A stretch of 64,000 nucleotides of DNA. It comes from Pandoraea capi (GTDB lineage Bacteria; Pseudomonadota; Gammaproteobacteria; Burkholderiales; Burkholderiaceae). This document shows, one piece after another, positions 25,610 through 36,357 of the stretch. Both the position numbers and the translations under genes were made by a program. The stretch's first letter is position 1; the number at the start of each line of letters is the position of its first letter. The notes beneath the pieces are model-generated. The model was not told the DNA's origin, did not search any database, and was given only the letters and a program-made list of their open reading frames with translations. The stretch lies in the NCBI RefSeq assembly GCF_902459735.1, contig NZ_CABPRV010000007.1, forward strand, positions 1 through 64,000, read 5' to 3'.

Positions 25610-25748
25610 TAGGTCTCGCCGATCAACCGATCAGCCGGAACGATTTTCCAGACGAAACACATACACCGATCATTGGCCTCAATGCAGCGACGCCGGCATG
25701 CGCCGCCAAGCAGACATCTTGCAAATAACCATTCAGGAGCGAGACACC

Positions 25749-26951
25749 ATGGCCAAGATTGTTTGTGTTCTGTACGACGACCCCGTTACCGGATACCCGA
25801 AGACCTACGCCCGCGACGATCTGCCGAAGATCGAGTGCTACCCCGACGGTCAGACGCTGCCGACGCCGCGCGCCATCGACTTCCAGCCGGGCGCACTGCT
25901 TGGCAGCGTGTCGGGCGAGCTGGGCCTGCGCAAGTACCTCGAATCGAACGGTCACCAACTCGTGGTGACGTCGAGCAAGGATGGCGACAACAGCGTGCTC
26001 GATCGCGAACTGGCCGATGCCGAAATCGTGATCTCGCAACCGTTCTGGCCTGCTTACATGACGGCCGAGCGCATCAAGCGCGCCAAGAAGCTGAAGATGA
26101 TCGTGACCGCCGGTATCGGCTCGGATCACACCGATCTTCAGGCAGCGATGGAGCATGGCATCACCGTCGCGGAAGTCACGTATTGCAACAGCAACAGCGT
26201 TGCCGAACACGTGATGACGACGCTCGCCCTCGTGCGTAACTACCTGCCGTCGTACAACTGGGTGCTCAAGGGCGGCTGGAACATCGCCGATTGCGTCGAG
26301 CGTTCGTACGATCTGGAAGGCATGCACGTCGGCACGGTTGCCGCAGGGCGTATCGGCCTGCGGGTGCTGCGTCTGATGAAGCCGTTCGGCACGCATCTGC
26401 ACTATCTCGATCGCCACCGTCTGCCGGAGTCGGTCGAGAAGGAACTGAACCTCACGCACCACACGAGCCTGGAAAGCCTCGCGAAGGCTTGCGACGTGGT
26501 TACGCTGAACTGCCCGCTGCACCCGGAAACGGAGCACATGATCAACGCCGACAGCCTGAAGCACTTCAAGCGTGGCGCCTACCTGATCAACACGGCACGC
26601 GGCAAGCTGTGCGATCGCGACGCGGTCGCTGCCGCCCTCGAGAGCGGTCAGCTTGCAGGCTACGGCGGTGATGTGTGGTTCCCGCAACCGGCACCGGCCG
26701 ATCACCCGTGGCGCACCATGCCGCATCACGGCATGACGCCGCACATCTCCGGCACGAGCCTCTCGGCGCAAACGCGTTACGCCGCCGGGACGCGCGAAAT
26801 TCTGGAGTGCTATTTCGAGAATCGTCCGATCCGCAACGAGTATCTGATCGTGCAGGGCGGCAAGCTCGCCGGCGTGGGCGCGCACTCGTACAGTGCCGGT
26901 AACGCCACGGGCGGCTCGGAAGAAGCGGCGCGCTTCAAGAAGTCTGCCTAA
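25749..26951 (+). CDS. fdh: NAD-dependent formate dehydrogenase (D-2-hydroxyacid dehydrogenase fold)
   Basis: The 400-residue protein is collinear with the well-known Pseudomonas sp. 101 enzyme: MAKIVCVLYDDP start, SQPFWPAYMT loop, GTVAAGRIGLRVLR Rossmann glycine motif (195-208), Asp221 in HYLDRHR selecting NAD over NADP, catalytic Arg284 in NTARGK, and His332 in TPHISGTS. It oxidises formate to CO2 with NAD, without metal, in the cytoplasm. CAGGAG precedes the ATG, and a terminator follows. It stands alone, so it likely serves NADH supply or formate detoxification, for example formate from C1 or oxalate metabolism. Confidence 0.96.
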   Translation: MAKIVCVLYDDPVTGYPKTYARDDLPKIECYPDGQTLPTPRAIDFQPGALLGSVSGELGLRKYLESNGHQLVVTSSKDGDNSVLDRELADAEIVISQPFWPAYMTAERIKRAKKLKMIVTAGIGSDHTDLQAAMEHGITVAEVTYCNSNSVAEHVMTTLALVRNYLPSYNWVLKGGWNIADCVERSYDLEGMHVGTVAAGRIGLRVLRLMKPFGTHLHYLDRHRLPESVEKELNLTHHTSLESLAKACDVVTLNCPLHPETEHMINADSLKHFKRGAYLINTARGKLCDRDAVAAALESGQLAGYGGDVWFPQPAPADHPWRTMPHHGMTPHISGTSLSAQTRYAAGTREILECYFENRPIRNEYLIVQGGKLAGVGAHSYSAGNATGGSEEAARFKKSA

Positions 26952-27057
26952 CCTTGTGCAGTCTTGTAGTTCTCTTCTTGCTGTTCCTGTTGTACCCGCC
27001 GGGTCGTCGGTCCGACGTCCGGCGGGGTGTTACCTCCTCGTGCAACATCGCGATCTC

Positions 27058-27092
27058 AAGCCGGCCATCTCATCGATGCGCCGGCTTTTTTT
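27058..27092 (+). terminator. Rho-independent terminator after fdh
   Basis: AAGCCGGC and GCCGGCTT arms (27058-27065 and 27080-27087) followed by a run of T residues to 27092. Confidence 0.85.
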
Positions 27093-27127
27093 CCTGAGGC
27101 AGATCGCGATATCGCAAGGCGTGGCGC

Positions 27128-27847
27128 TCAGGCGGGGCGCTTCGGAATGTCCAGCCCGCGAATCACGGCCGGGCGGGCGACGAATGCCCCCAAGGCGCGC
27201 TGCACGTGCTTGAACTGATCGAAGCCGATCAGTTCGCCGGCTTCATAGAAACCGACGAGATTGCGGATCCACGGGAACGTGGCGATGTCGGCAATGGTGT
27301 ACTCGTCGCCCATGATCCACTGGTGATCGGCCAGACGCGCGTCGAGCACGGCGAGCAGACGCTTCGATTCGGCAACGTAGCGGTCGCGCGGACGCTTATC
27401 TTCATACTCTTTGCCGGCGAACTTGTGGAAGAAGCCCAGTTGCCCGAACATCGGGCCGACGCCGCCCATCTGGAACATCACCCATTGCAGCGTTTCGTAG
27501 CGCGCGGCCGGATCGACGGGCAGCAGCTTGCCGGTCTTCTCGGCGAGGTACCAGAGAATGGCGCCTGACTCGAACAGCGGCAGCGGCTTGCCGCCGGGGC
27601 CGTTCGGATCGACGATCGCGGGAATCTTGTTGTTGGGGTTGAGTGACAGGAATTCCGACGAGAATTGGTCGTCGGTCTGAAAGCTCACGAGATGGACTTC
27701 GTAAGGCAGCCCGATTTCTTCGAGCATGATCGATACCTTCACGCCGTTGGGCGTGGGCAGCGAATACAGTTGCAGACGTTCCGGATGCGCAGCAGGCCAC
27801 TTGCGCGTGATCGGAAACTGGGACAATTCGGCGGACGGATCGGACAT
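27128..27847 (-). CDS. Glutathione S-transferase (YfcG/YghU, nu-class type)
   Basis: The 239-residue protein has the thioredoxin-fold start LQLYSLPTPNGVKVSIMLEE (TPNG in place of a classic Tyr/Ser motif, typical of nu-class enzymes with disulfide reductase activity), NPNNKIPAIVDPN with the cis-Pro, LFESGAILWYLAEKTG, and the C-terminal helical motif YTIADIATFPW. The start at 27847 is by family length; a GTG at 27883 in frame is also possible. No operon partner. Confidence 0.9.
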   Translation of the reverse strand: MSDPSAELSQFPITRKWPAAHPERLQLYSLPTPNGVKVSIMLEEIGLPYEVHLVSFQTDDQFSSEFLSLNPNNKIPAIVDPNGPGGKPLPLFESGAILWYLAEKTGKLLPVDPAARYETLQWVMFQMGGVGPMFGQLGFFHKFAGKEYEDKRPRDRYVAESKRLLAVLDARLADHQWIMGDEYTIADIATFPWIRNLVGFYEAGELIGFDQFKHVQRALGAFVARPAVIRGLDIPKRPA

Positions 27848-28382
27848 GGGGATCGACGCATTCGTGTAAGCGGCCGACAACACCGCGGGACGCCCAATAT
27901 AACGCCAAGCGCCCGGACGTGCTGGCGAGTCGATCGGGCCGGTCGTCGCGTCTTGCTACGTCCGACGGGCCTCGCTACCGCCGCACCCGCCTGCAACATC
28001 AGGATCCCTTTCATGACAGACGTGAGCGAGGTTTCGTGAATGTCACTCATTTGCGCGTCAAAAATTTTCACCTTGCAACTGCGCTCACCGACGCCTTAAA
28101 TTGAAAGCCTTCGCCGCCGTTGGTCAACGTGCCGACGTGCGAAGTCCTGTCACACTGGCCGGCCGTTGGTTTTGCTGCGATTTGGGCTGAGCGGCTGTGT
28201 TTCCCGCCGCTGTCTCTCGCCGTCATTTCATGCAGTAATTTCACGCAGTAATTTCAATTACGCCGCGCTGTCAGTCGTGTCGTGACGTGGCATCCCCCGC
28301 CTTCACCGGCGCCACGTCGCGACCCCTCGCTATCGTTCTTAGGTTTCGTAGGTTCTACCGCGCATCGCGCAAGGATGACACC
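27848..28382. other. 535-bp divergent intergenic region
   Basis: It separates the glutathione transferase from the chloroperoxidase-like hydrolase. No gene with coding character is visible. The only distinct element is a 12-bp direct repeat gcagtaatttca at 28233-28244 and 28246-28257 (13-bp period), followed by its partial inverse caattacg. Confidence 0.5.
28233..28257 (+). repeat. Tandem 12-bp repeat upstream of the hydrolase gene
   Basis: gcagtaatttca occurs twice with a 13-bp period, about 130-150 bp before the hydrolase start; possible regulator binding site. Confidence 0.4.
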
Positions 28383-29210
28383 ATGAGCACGTTCAAGACG
28401 AAGGATGGCACTTCGATTTTCTACAAGGACTGGGGCAGTGGCCGCCCGGTCGTGTTCTCCCACGGCTGGCCGCTCAGCGCCGACGCCTGGGACGCCCAGA
28501 TGCTGTTCCTGGTTCAGCACGGCTTTCGCGTGATCGCGCACGATCGTCGCGGCCACGGCCGCTCTGACCAGCCGGGCACCGGCAACGACATGGACACTTA
28601 CGCCGACGACCTCGCGGCCCTCGTCGAGCATCTCGATCTGAAGGACGCCACGTTCATCGGCCACTCCACGGGGGGCGGCGAAGTCGCGCACTACCTCGGA
28701 CGTCATGGCACGAAGCGTGCCGCACAGGCCGTGCTCATCGGCGCCGTGCCGCCCGTCATGGTGAAGTCGGACAAGAACCCCGGCGGCCTGCCCATCGCGG
28801 TATTCGACGAAATTCGCACGAACGTCGCCGCCAATCGCTCGCAGTTCTACAAGGATCTGGCGGTGCCGTTTTACGGCTACAACCGTCCGAACGCCAAGCA
28901 GTCGCAAGGCGTGATCGATGCGTTCTGGTTGCAGGGGATGTGGGGCTCGCACCTCGGCCAGTATCTGTGCGTCAAAGAGTTCTCCGAGGTCGATTACACC
29001 GAAGACCTGAAGAAGATCGACGTACCGACGCTGGTGCTGCACGGCGACGACGACCAGATCGTGCCCATCGACGATTCGGGCAAGCTCACGGCGCAGATCG
29101 TCAAGAACGCCACGTTGAAGATCTATCCGGGCGGCGCGCACGGCATGTGCACGGTCGAAGCGGACAAGGTGAATGCCGATCTGCTGGCGTTCCTGCGCAA
29201 GGCGTCGTGA
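28383..29210 (+). CDS. Alpha/beta hydrolase of the non-haem chloroperoxidase family
   Basis: The 275-residue protein has the nucleophile elbow GHSTGG with Ser95, oxyanion segment [22 protein letters not shown], the acid in [10 protein letters not shown], and the catalytic His in GGAHGMC. This is the pattern of cofactor-free bacterial chloroperoxidases/perhydrolases, which are esterases in vivo. ATG 28383 matches the family start [10 protein letters not shown]. It is followed by a symmetrical terminator and stands alone. Confidence 0.92.
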   Translation: MSTFKTKDGTSIFYKDWGSGRPVVFSHGWPLSADAWDAQMLFLVQHGFRVIAHDRRGHGRSDQPGTGNDMDTYADDLAALVEHLDLKDATFIGHSTGGGEVAHYLGRHGTKRAAQAVLIGAVPPVMVKSDKNPGGLPIAVFDEIRTNVAANRSQFYKDLAVPFYGYNRPNAKQSQGVIDAFWLQGMWGSHLGQYLCVKEFSEVDYTEDLKKIDVPTLVLHGDDDQIVPIDDSGKLTAQIVKNATLKIYPGGAHGMCTVEADKVNADLLAFLRKAS

Positions 29211-29240
29211 AGCGTCGGAATGCATGATGGATGACGCATA

Positions 29241-29271
29241 AAAAAAGGGACGGCAGTTGCCGTCCCTTTTT
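29241..29271. terminator. Bidirectional terminator between hydrolase and tyrB
   Basis: AAAAAGGGACGGCA and the complementary TGCCGTCCCTTTTT arms (about 29242-29271) form a strong stem flanked by A and T runs, serving the convergent genes on both strands. Confidence 0.85.
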
Positions 29272-29341
29272 CGTCAGCGTTCGATCGGTGTTCCGGCGAA
29301 GCCCCGGTCATTGACCGGGATTCAACCGCTCCCGGCGATCC

Positions 29342-30538
29342 TCAGCCGTTCAACACCTTGGCGATGCTCTCGGCCACCACGGCAACGTTGCTCTCGTTCA
29401 GACCGGCCACGCACATACGGCCCGAGCGGATGAGATAGACGCCATGGGTTTCGCGCAACACGTCGACCTGTGCGGCCGTCAGACCCGTGTACGTGAACAT
29501 GCCGCGCTGTTCCAGATAACGCGTGAGCATGTTGTCCGGCACGTGACCGCGCAGACCTTCATGGATGGCGCCGCGCATGCGGGTGATGCGCTGGCACATC
29601 GCCGAGAGTTCGTCTTCCCACGACTTGCGCAGCTCCGGCGTGCTCAGCACCTTCGCAACGATCTTCGCGCCATGCGTCGGCGGGTTGCTGTAGTTCGAGC
29701 GCACGGCGCTCGTCAGTTGACCCAGCACACGGTCGGCTGCTTCCGACGATTCGCAGATGACCGACAGGCCGCCGCAACGCTCGCCGTACAGCGAGAAGTT
29801 CTTCGAGAACGAATTGGCGACAAAAGCCGGCAGACCCTGACGCGCCAGTTCGCGAATCACGAACGCATCGGCGTCGATGCCCGAACCGAAGCCCTGGTAC
29901 GCCATGTCGACGAAGGGCAGCAGTTCGCGCTGCTTGATCACTTCGATCAGTTGCACCCATTGCGCGTCGTTCAGGTCGACACCGGTCGGGTTGTGGCAGC
30001 ACGCGTGCAGCAGTACCACGCTGCGCGCCGGCAGCTTGTCGATGGCGTCGACCATCGCTTCGAATTGCAGGCCGCCGGTGGCTTCGTCGTAATACGGGTA
30101 CGTATTCACGGTGAAACCGGCGCGCTCGAAGATGAAGCGGTGGTTGTCCCACGTCGGATCGCTCACCCACACCTGCGAATCCGGGAAGTAGCGCTTGATG
30201 AAGTCGGCGCCGACCTTGAGTGCACCCGAGCCGCCGAGCGTCTGCACAGTGGCGATGCTGCCGTTCTTGCGCGCCGGCGAATCTTCACCGAACACCAGAC
30301 CTTGCACGGCGTCGCGATAGTTGGCGAAACCGGCCATCGGCAGATACGGCTTCGGACCGACTTCGGCCAGCAGCAGGGCCTCGGCCTGACGGACCGCATT
30401 CATGACCGGCAGACGTCCGGCGTCGTCGTAATAGATGCCGATGCTCAGGTTGACCTTGTTGGTACGCGGATCCTTCGCGAAGTTTTCGTTCAGCGAGAGG
30501 ATCGGGTCACCGGGATAGGCATCGATGTGTTCGAACAT
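29342..30538 (-). CDS. tyrB: Aromatic amino-acid aminotransferase (class I, TyrB/AspC type)
   Basis: The 398-residue protein matches the TyrB/AspC subgroup: start MFEHIDAYPGDPILSLNE, substrate-domain LSIGIYYDDAGRLPV, HACCHNPTGVDL, pyridoxal-phosphate Lys246 in NSFSKNFSLYGER with the phosphate-binding Arg254, and the C-terminal substrate Arg in YLIRSGRMCVAGL. It interconverts Tyr/Phe/Asp with their 2-oxo acids. An aromatic amino-acid permease and 4-hydroxyphenylpyruvate dioxygenase genes lie next on the same strand, so its job here is the first step of Tyr/Phe breakdown. Confidence 0.94.
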   Translation of the reverse strand: MFEHIDAYPGDPILSLNENFAKDPRTNKVNLSIGIYYDDAGRLPVMNAVRQAEALLLAEVGPKPYLPMAGFANYRDAVQGLVFGEDSPARKNGSIATVQTLGGSGALKVGADFIKRYFPDSQVWVSDPTWDNHRFIFERAGFTVNTYPYYDEATGGLQFEAMVDAIDKLPARSVVLLHACCHNPTGVDLNDAQWVQLIEVIKQRELLPFVDMAYQGFGSGIDADAFVIRELARQGLPAFVANSFSKNFSLYGERCGGLSVICESSEAADRVLGQLTSAVRSNYSNPPTHGAKIVAKVLSTPELRKSWEDELSAMCQRITRMRGAIHEGLRGHVPDNMLTRYLEQRGMFTYTGLTAAQVDVLRETHGVYLIRSGRMCVAGLNESNVAVVAESIAKVLNG

Positions 30539-30762
30539 GGCAGTTCCTGAAAAAACGAAAGAAAGTCGGTGATGCGGGCGCATGAGCGCCGGCCCAGCCC
30601 CTGCCCGAGCGCGGTGCCGGTCATGGACTGCGGAGGACGTCGGGCGCTGTCGGGCGTCGTCGGTTGCCTCAAACGACTGATGATACCGCTAGTGCGGCAC
30701 TGCCGGGTGCGCCCCGGGCGGCAGACGCCCGGAGCGGCATGGGGTGACGCGTTGACCGATAT

Positions 30763-32148
30763 TTAACGCGTTGCGCTGACCGGAACCGGGGCGGCGCTGT
30801 TTTTCTGACGCAGGCGGTATCCGATGCCCAGCGCGACCAGCCACACCGGAATCAGATAGACGGACAGGCGCAGATCGGGGATCAGGTACATCACGACCAG
30901 AATCCCGGCGAGGAACGCGAGGCAAAGGTAGTTCGTGAGCGGATAACCGAGACTCCTGAAGACCGTGCTCTGCCCGGCGCGTGCCTTGGCACGGCGAAAC
31001 GCGAGGTGAATCACGCTGATCATCGCCCAGTTGATGATGAGGGCCGAGACGACCAGCCCCATCAGCAGTTCGAACGCCTTGCCCGGCATGAAGTAGTTGA
31101 TCACCACGCACACGGCGGTCGCGGCGGCAGACACGCCGAGCGCGGCCAGCGGAATGCCTCGGGAATTGACCTTGAGCAGCGCGCGCGGCGCATTGCCCTG
31201 ACCGGCCAGACCGTAAAGCATGCGGCTGTTGCAGTACACACCGCTGTTGTAGACGGACAGGGCGGCGGTGAGCACCACGGCGTTGAGCACATGCGCGACG
31301 AAGTTGCTGTTCAGCTCATGGAAGATCAGCACGAACGGGCTGCCGCCGGTCACGACTTTCTCCCACGGATACAGCGAGAGCAGCACGCCGAGCGCACCCA
31401 CGTAGAAGATCAGAATGCGGTAGATGACCTGATTGGTGGCGCGCGGAATGGTGCGCGACGGATCGTCCGCTTCCGCTGCCGTAATGCCGACCAGTTCGAG
31501 CCCGCCGAAGGAGAACATGATGACGGCCATCGCCATGACGAGGCCGGACACGCCATTCGGGAAGAAGCCGCCGTGTTGCCACAGGTTGGCGACGCTCGCT
31601 TCGGGGCCGGCGTTGCCGGAGAAGAGCAGGTAGCCGCCGAACCCGATCATGCCGACGATGGCGGCGACCTTGATGATGGCGAACCAGAATTCCATCTCGC
31701 CATACGACTTCACGCTGGAGAGATTGATGGCGTTGATGATGCCGAAGCACACGAGTGCCGAGACCCACGTGGGAATCGCGGGCCACCAGTACTGCACGTA
31801 GATGCCGACGGCGGAGAGTTCTGCCATCGAGACCAGCACGTACAACACCCAGTAGTTCCATCCGGACACGAAGCCCGCGAACTGACCGCAATACTTGTTG
31901 GCGAAGTAACTGAACGAACCGGCGACGGGTTCGTCGACGACCATTTCGCCGAGCTGTCGCATGATGAAGAACGCGACGATGCCGGCGATGGCGTAGCCCA
32001 GCAGAACGGAGGGGCCGGCGGTCTTGATGGTTTGGGCGATGCCGAGAAAGAGGCCGGTGCCGATCGCGCCACCTAGCGCGATCAATTGGATGTGACGATT
32101 GTTCAGGCCGCGGTGAAGCGAGCCGTCTTGTGCTGCATTGGCGGACAT
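30763..32148 (-). CDS. aroP: Amino acid permease of the AroP/PheP type (APC family)
   Basis: The 461-residue protein begins with LHRGLNNRHIQLIALGGAI and GTGLFLGIAQTIKTAGPSV, the APC (AAT subfamily) signature, followed by twelve predicted helices and the typical GLELVGITAAEADDPSRTIP and YNSGVYCNSRMLYGLAGQG motifs. AAGGAA precedes the ATG. These carriers import aromatic or other neutral amino acids by proton symport; placement between tyrB and hpd supports Tyr/Phe as substrate. Possible alternative: GABA or proline specificity. Confidence 0.88.
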   Translation of the reverse strand: MSANAAQDGSLHRGLNNRHIQLIALGGAIGTGLFLGIAQTIKTAGPSVLLGYAIAGIVAFFIMRQLGEMVVDEPVAGSFSYFANKYCGQFAGFVSGWNYWVLYVLVSMAELSAVGIYVQYWWPAIPTWVSALVCFGIINAINLSSVKSYGEMEFWFAIIKVAAIVGMIGFGGYLLFSGNAGPEASVANLWQHGGFFPNGVSGLVMAMAVIMFSFGGLELVGITAAEADDPSRTIPRATNQVIYRILIFYVGALGVLLSLYPWEKVVTGGSPFVLIFHELNSNFVAHVLNAVVLTAALSVYNSGVYCNSRMLYGLAGQGNAPRALLKVNSRGIPLAALGVSAAATAVCVVINYFMPGKAFELLMGLVVSALIINWAMISVIHLAFRRAKARAGQSTVFRSLGYPLTNYLCLAFLAGILVVMYLIPDLRLSVYLIPVWLVALGIGYRLRQKNSAAPVPVSATR

Positions 32149-32192
32149 GTCGTTCCTTACCCTATTGTTACCCTGCGGCGCGGTGCTCTCTT

Positions 32193-32211
32193 TTCGTTCG
32201 GTCGGAACGAA
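32193..32211. promoter_or_regulatory. Perfect palindrome upstream of the aroP-like gene
   Basis: TTCGTTC-GGTCG-GAACGAA, two 7-bp arms with a 5-bp centre, 45 bp before the permease ATG; a probable repressor or Lrp-type site. Confidence 0.5.
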
Positions 32212-32317
32212 CCGGCACCGTTGAGCCGCCACGGCGCGGCGCTTATGACGCCGTCACCGTGTCCTTTGGGATCGTCCGCGCAATCGCGTGTGCGGACGAC
32301 CACGTCTCCCCCGGAAC

Positions 32318-33391
32318 TCAGACCTTGAGCGTGCCGCGCTCGATCTGGTCGCGTTCGAGCGATTCGAACAGCGCCTTGAAGTTGCCTTCGCCGAACCCGT
32401 CGTCGCCTTCGCGTTGAATGAATTCGAAGAACACCGGGCCGAGCAACGTCTTCGAGAAGATTTGCAGCAGCAGACGCGGCTTGCCGTTCTCGGTCGTGCC
32501 GTCGAGCAGAATGCCGCGCGCCTTGAGCTCGCCCACCGGCTGACCATGACCCGGGAGACGGGTTTCGAGCGCATCGTAGTAGAAGTCGTTCGGCGCGGTC
32601 ATGAGGTCGACGCCTGCCATTTGCAGGTTGTCGATGACCTGGATCAGATTGTCGGTGAGGAAGGCGATGTGCTGAATGCCTTCGCCGTTGAAGGCCATCA
32701 GGAATTCTTCGATCTGGCCGCTGCCCTTGGCCGATTCCTCGTTCAGGGGAATGCGGATTTTACCATCGGGCGCCGTCATCGCCTTGGACGCCAGGCCCGT
32801 GTATTCGCCCGAAATGTCGAAGTAACGGATCTCACGGAAGTTGAACAGCTTCTCGTAGAAGTTGGCCCAGTAGCTCATGCGGCCACGATAGACGTTGTGC
32901 GTCAGGTGGTCGATGAGGCGCAGGCCGTGGCCGACCGGGTGACGGTCGACACCTTCGAGGTATTCGAAATCGATGTCATAGATCGACTTGCCTTCTTCGA
33001 AGCGATCGATCAGATACAGCGGCGCGCCGCCGATGCCCTTGATGGCGGGCAGACGCAGTTCCATCGGCCCCGTCTCGATCTCGACGGGCTGCGCGCCGAG
33101 TTCCAGCGCACGGGCGTACGCCTTGTGCGAGTCTTTGACACGGAACGCCATGCCGCAGGCGCTCGGGCCATGTTCGGCCGCGAAGTAGGCCGCTTCGCTG
33201 TTCGGCTCGCGATTCACGATGAAGTTGACTTCGCCCTGACGGTACAGCAGCACGTCCTTCGAGCGGTGCCGCGCGATGAGCGAGAAGCCCATCTGTTCGA
33301 AAATCGGTTCGAGGACATTGGGCGTGGGGGAGGCGAATTCCACGAATTCGAAGCCCATCAGTTGCATCGGGTTGTCAAACAGGTCGGCCAT
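32318..33391 (-). CDS. hpd: 4-Hydroxyphenylpyruvate dioxygenase
   Basis: The 357-residue protein has the three iron ligands His162 (IDHLTHNV), His241 (EGIQHIAF) and Glu323 ([17 protein letters not shown]), one residue offset from the Pseudomonas enzyme, and the C-terminal helix [18 protein letters not shown]. It converts 4-hydroxyphenylpyruvate to homogentisate with O2. The frame is open to 33538 but ATG 33391 ([20 protein letters not shown]) is the family start. It is divergent from an Lrp/AsnC gene. Genes for homogentisate dioxygenase and later steps are not in the window. Confidence 0.96.
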   Translation of the reverse strand: MADLFDNPMQLMGFEFVEFASPTPNVLEPIFEQMGFSLIARHRSKDVLLYRQGEVNFIVNREPNSEAAYFAAEHGPSACGMAFRVKDSHKAYARALELGAQPVEIETGPMELRLPAIKGIGGAPLYLIDRFEEGKSIYDIDFEYLEGVDRHPVGHGLRLIDHLTHNVYRGRMSYWANFYEKLFNFREIRYFDISGEYTGLASKAMTAPDGKIRIPLNEESAKGSGQIEEFLMAFNGEGIQHIAFLTDNLIQVIDNLQMAGVDLMTAPNDFYYDALETRLPGHGQPVGELKARGILLDGTTENGKPRLLLQIFSKTLLGPVFFEFIQREGDDGFGEGNFKALFESLERDQIERGTLKV

Positions 33392-33653
33392 GATCGTCTC
33401 AACTGGGTGAAGTGATTTGCAGGGATGACGGTTGATTGGACGCACGTCCCGGCCGAAGGTCATTTCCGGCCGCTGCCCACGGCGCGCGAGGGAGAAACAA
33501 AATTGTGTATATCTGACCGAAGGGTCGGGATATGGCAATTTGTCCGTTCCGAGTGTCGGAACCCTTGCTGCTGCTGGCTTCGTGCGTGACTTTGCGTCAT
33601 TTCATGAGGGGCAGTGTAAGTGTGTCGGGACAAAATAGGATTTCGTAACTGCG

Positions 33654-33668
33654 CTAGGGAAACCCTAG
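33654..33668. promoter_or_regulatory. Perfect palindrome in the hpd/Lrp divergent region
   Basis: CTAGGG-AAA-CCCTAG lies 46 bp before the regulator start in the 322-bp region between hpd and the Lrp-type gene. A second imperfect inverted repeat (ATATC...GATAT around GACC/GGTC) lies at 33509-33532. Both are candidate sites for the divergent Lrp-family regulator; nothing else is seen in this gap. Confidence 0.5.
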
Positions 33669-33713
33669 GTTATGCACTAATATTTCTGAATTGGCATTCG
33701 ATGGGAAATAAAA

Positions 33714-34190
33714 GTGCGTGACATTGAGATGGACCGGATTGACGTACGCTTGCTGGGGATATTGCAGTCTCACGGGCGGATTTCGAATCTCGAACTGGCC
33801 GAAGCGATCAAGCTGTCGCCGGCGCAGACACTGCGCCGTCATCGCCGTCTCGAGGAACTGGGCGTGATCAAGGGGTATGACGCCCGGCTCGACGCACAGC
33901 GCCTCGGGCTCGGCGTGGTCGCCTTCGTCCACGTGACGATGGAGCGCGGCCACATCCGCGACCTGTCGAACTTCAAGGGACTGGTCGCGGAGCTGGCGCA
34001 GATTCAGGAGTGCTTTTCCGTGACGGGCGACATCGACTACGTGCTTAAGGTCGTGGCCCGCGATCTGAAGGCGCTGTCGGACTTCCTGCTCGATACGCTC
34101 ATGCGCATTCCTGGCGTGAGTGCCGTGAAATCGAGCGTCTGTCTCGATGAAATCAAATGCACTTCGGCCGTGCCGCTGGAGGCGCGGTGA
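33714..34190 (+). CDS. Lrp/AsnC-family transcriptional regulator
   Basis: The 158-residue protein has the Lrp start (MDRIDVRLLGILQSHGRISN), a helix-turn-helix ELAEAIKLSPAQTLRRHRRL, and the RAM ligand domain (SVTGDIDYVLKVVARDLKAL and the closing VKSSVCLDEIKC). GTG 33714 is preceded by GGGAA; an in-frame ATG at 33729 gives the canonical Lrp length. Lrp proteins respond to amino acids. Divergence from hpd makes it the likely regulator of Tyr/Phe breakdown (BkdR/HpdR-like role), which is inference from position. Confidence 0.92.
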   Translation: MRDIEMDRIDVRLLGILQSHGRISNLELAEAIKLSPAQTLRRHRRLEELGVIKGYDARLDAQRLGLGVVAFVHVTMERGHIRDLSNFKGLVAELAQIQECFSVTGDIDYVLKVVARDLKALSDFLLDTLMRIPGVSAVKSSVCLDEIKCTSAVPLEAR

Positions 34191-34223
34191 GGTGATGTCG
34201 AGGGAGGAGGCGACACATCATGG

Positions 34224-34253
34224 TTGACAGCGTCCGAAAATCTGTGCTCTCAT
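34224..34253 (+). promoter_or_regulatory. Probable sigma-70 promoter of the leuA leader
   Basis: A consensus TTGACA (34224-34229) is followed after 18 bp by TCTCAT (34248-34253). The expected start site, about 7 bp on, falls at or next to the ATG of the leader ORF (34261), which would make the leader mRNA leaderless. Confidence 0.55.
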
Positions 34254-34260
34254 GTGCCAC

Positions 34261-34347
34261 ATGATCACCGCGCAATTCTCCCTCTCGCTACGACTACTAG
34301 CCCGCTCCACCGGGCTTGGTCCGTTGCTGCGCGCGTGCATCGTCTGA
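34261..34347 (+). CDS. Leucine-rich leader peptide upstream of leuA (putative attenuator)
   Basis: A 28-codon frame reads MITAQFSLSLRLLARSTGLG and on, ending RACIV. Seven codons are leucine, clustered at 8, 10, 12, 13, 19, 22 and 23; three of them are CTA, the rarest Leu codon in such GC-rich DNA. Leader peptides rich in the end-product amino acid with rare codons are used in ribosome-mediated attenuation of leucine operons. After the stop, a hairpin (GACCT/AGGTC outside, CCGGTT/AACCGG inside, 34388-34419) could respond to ribosome stalling, but it lacks a T-run, so the exact mechanism is open. Confidence 0.6.
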   Translation: MITAQFSLSLRLLARSTGLGPLLRACIV

Positions 34348-34394
34348 ATTCCTCACTGAAGCACCGCTGATTTTCCCCAGTTACGCCGACCTGA

Positions 34395-36194
<1,800 letters not shown>

Positions 36195-36357
36195 GCCGCG
36201 CGAACGTCAAAGAACGACGGGAAGGACTGAAGGAGACCTAGGGCAGAGACGCCCCACCCGGCACTGATCGTGCGGAGGGGACGTCGGGAGCGGCGTGGCG
36301 AGACTTACCGGATCTCGCGTGCGCTCCCGGCCCTGAAACATCGGCGGTGAGGTTGTC

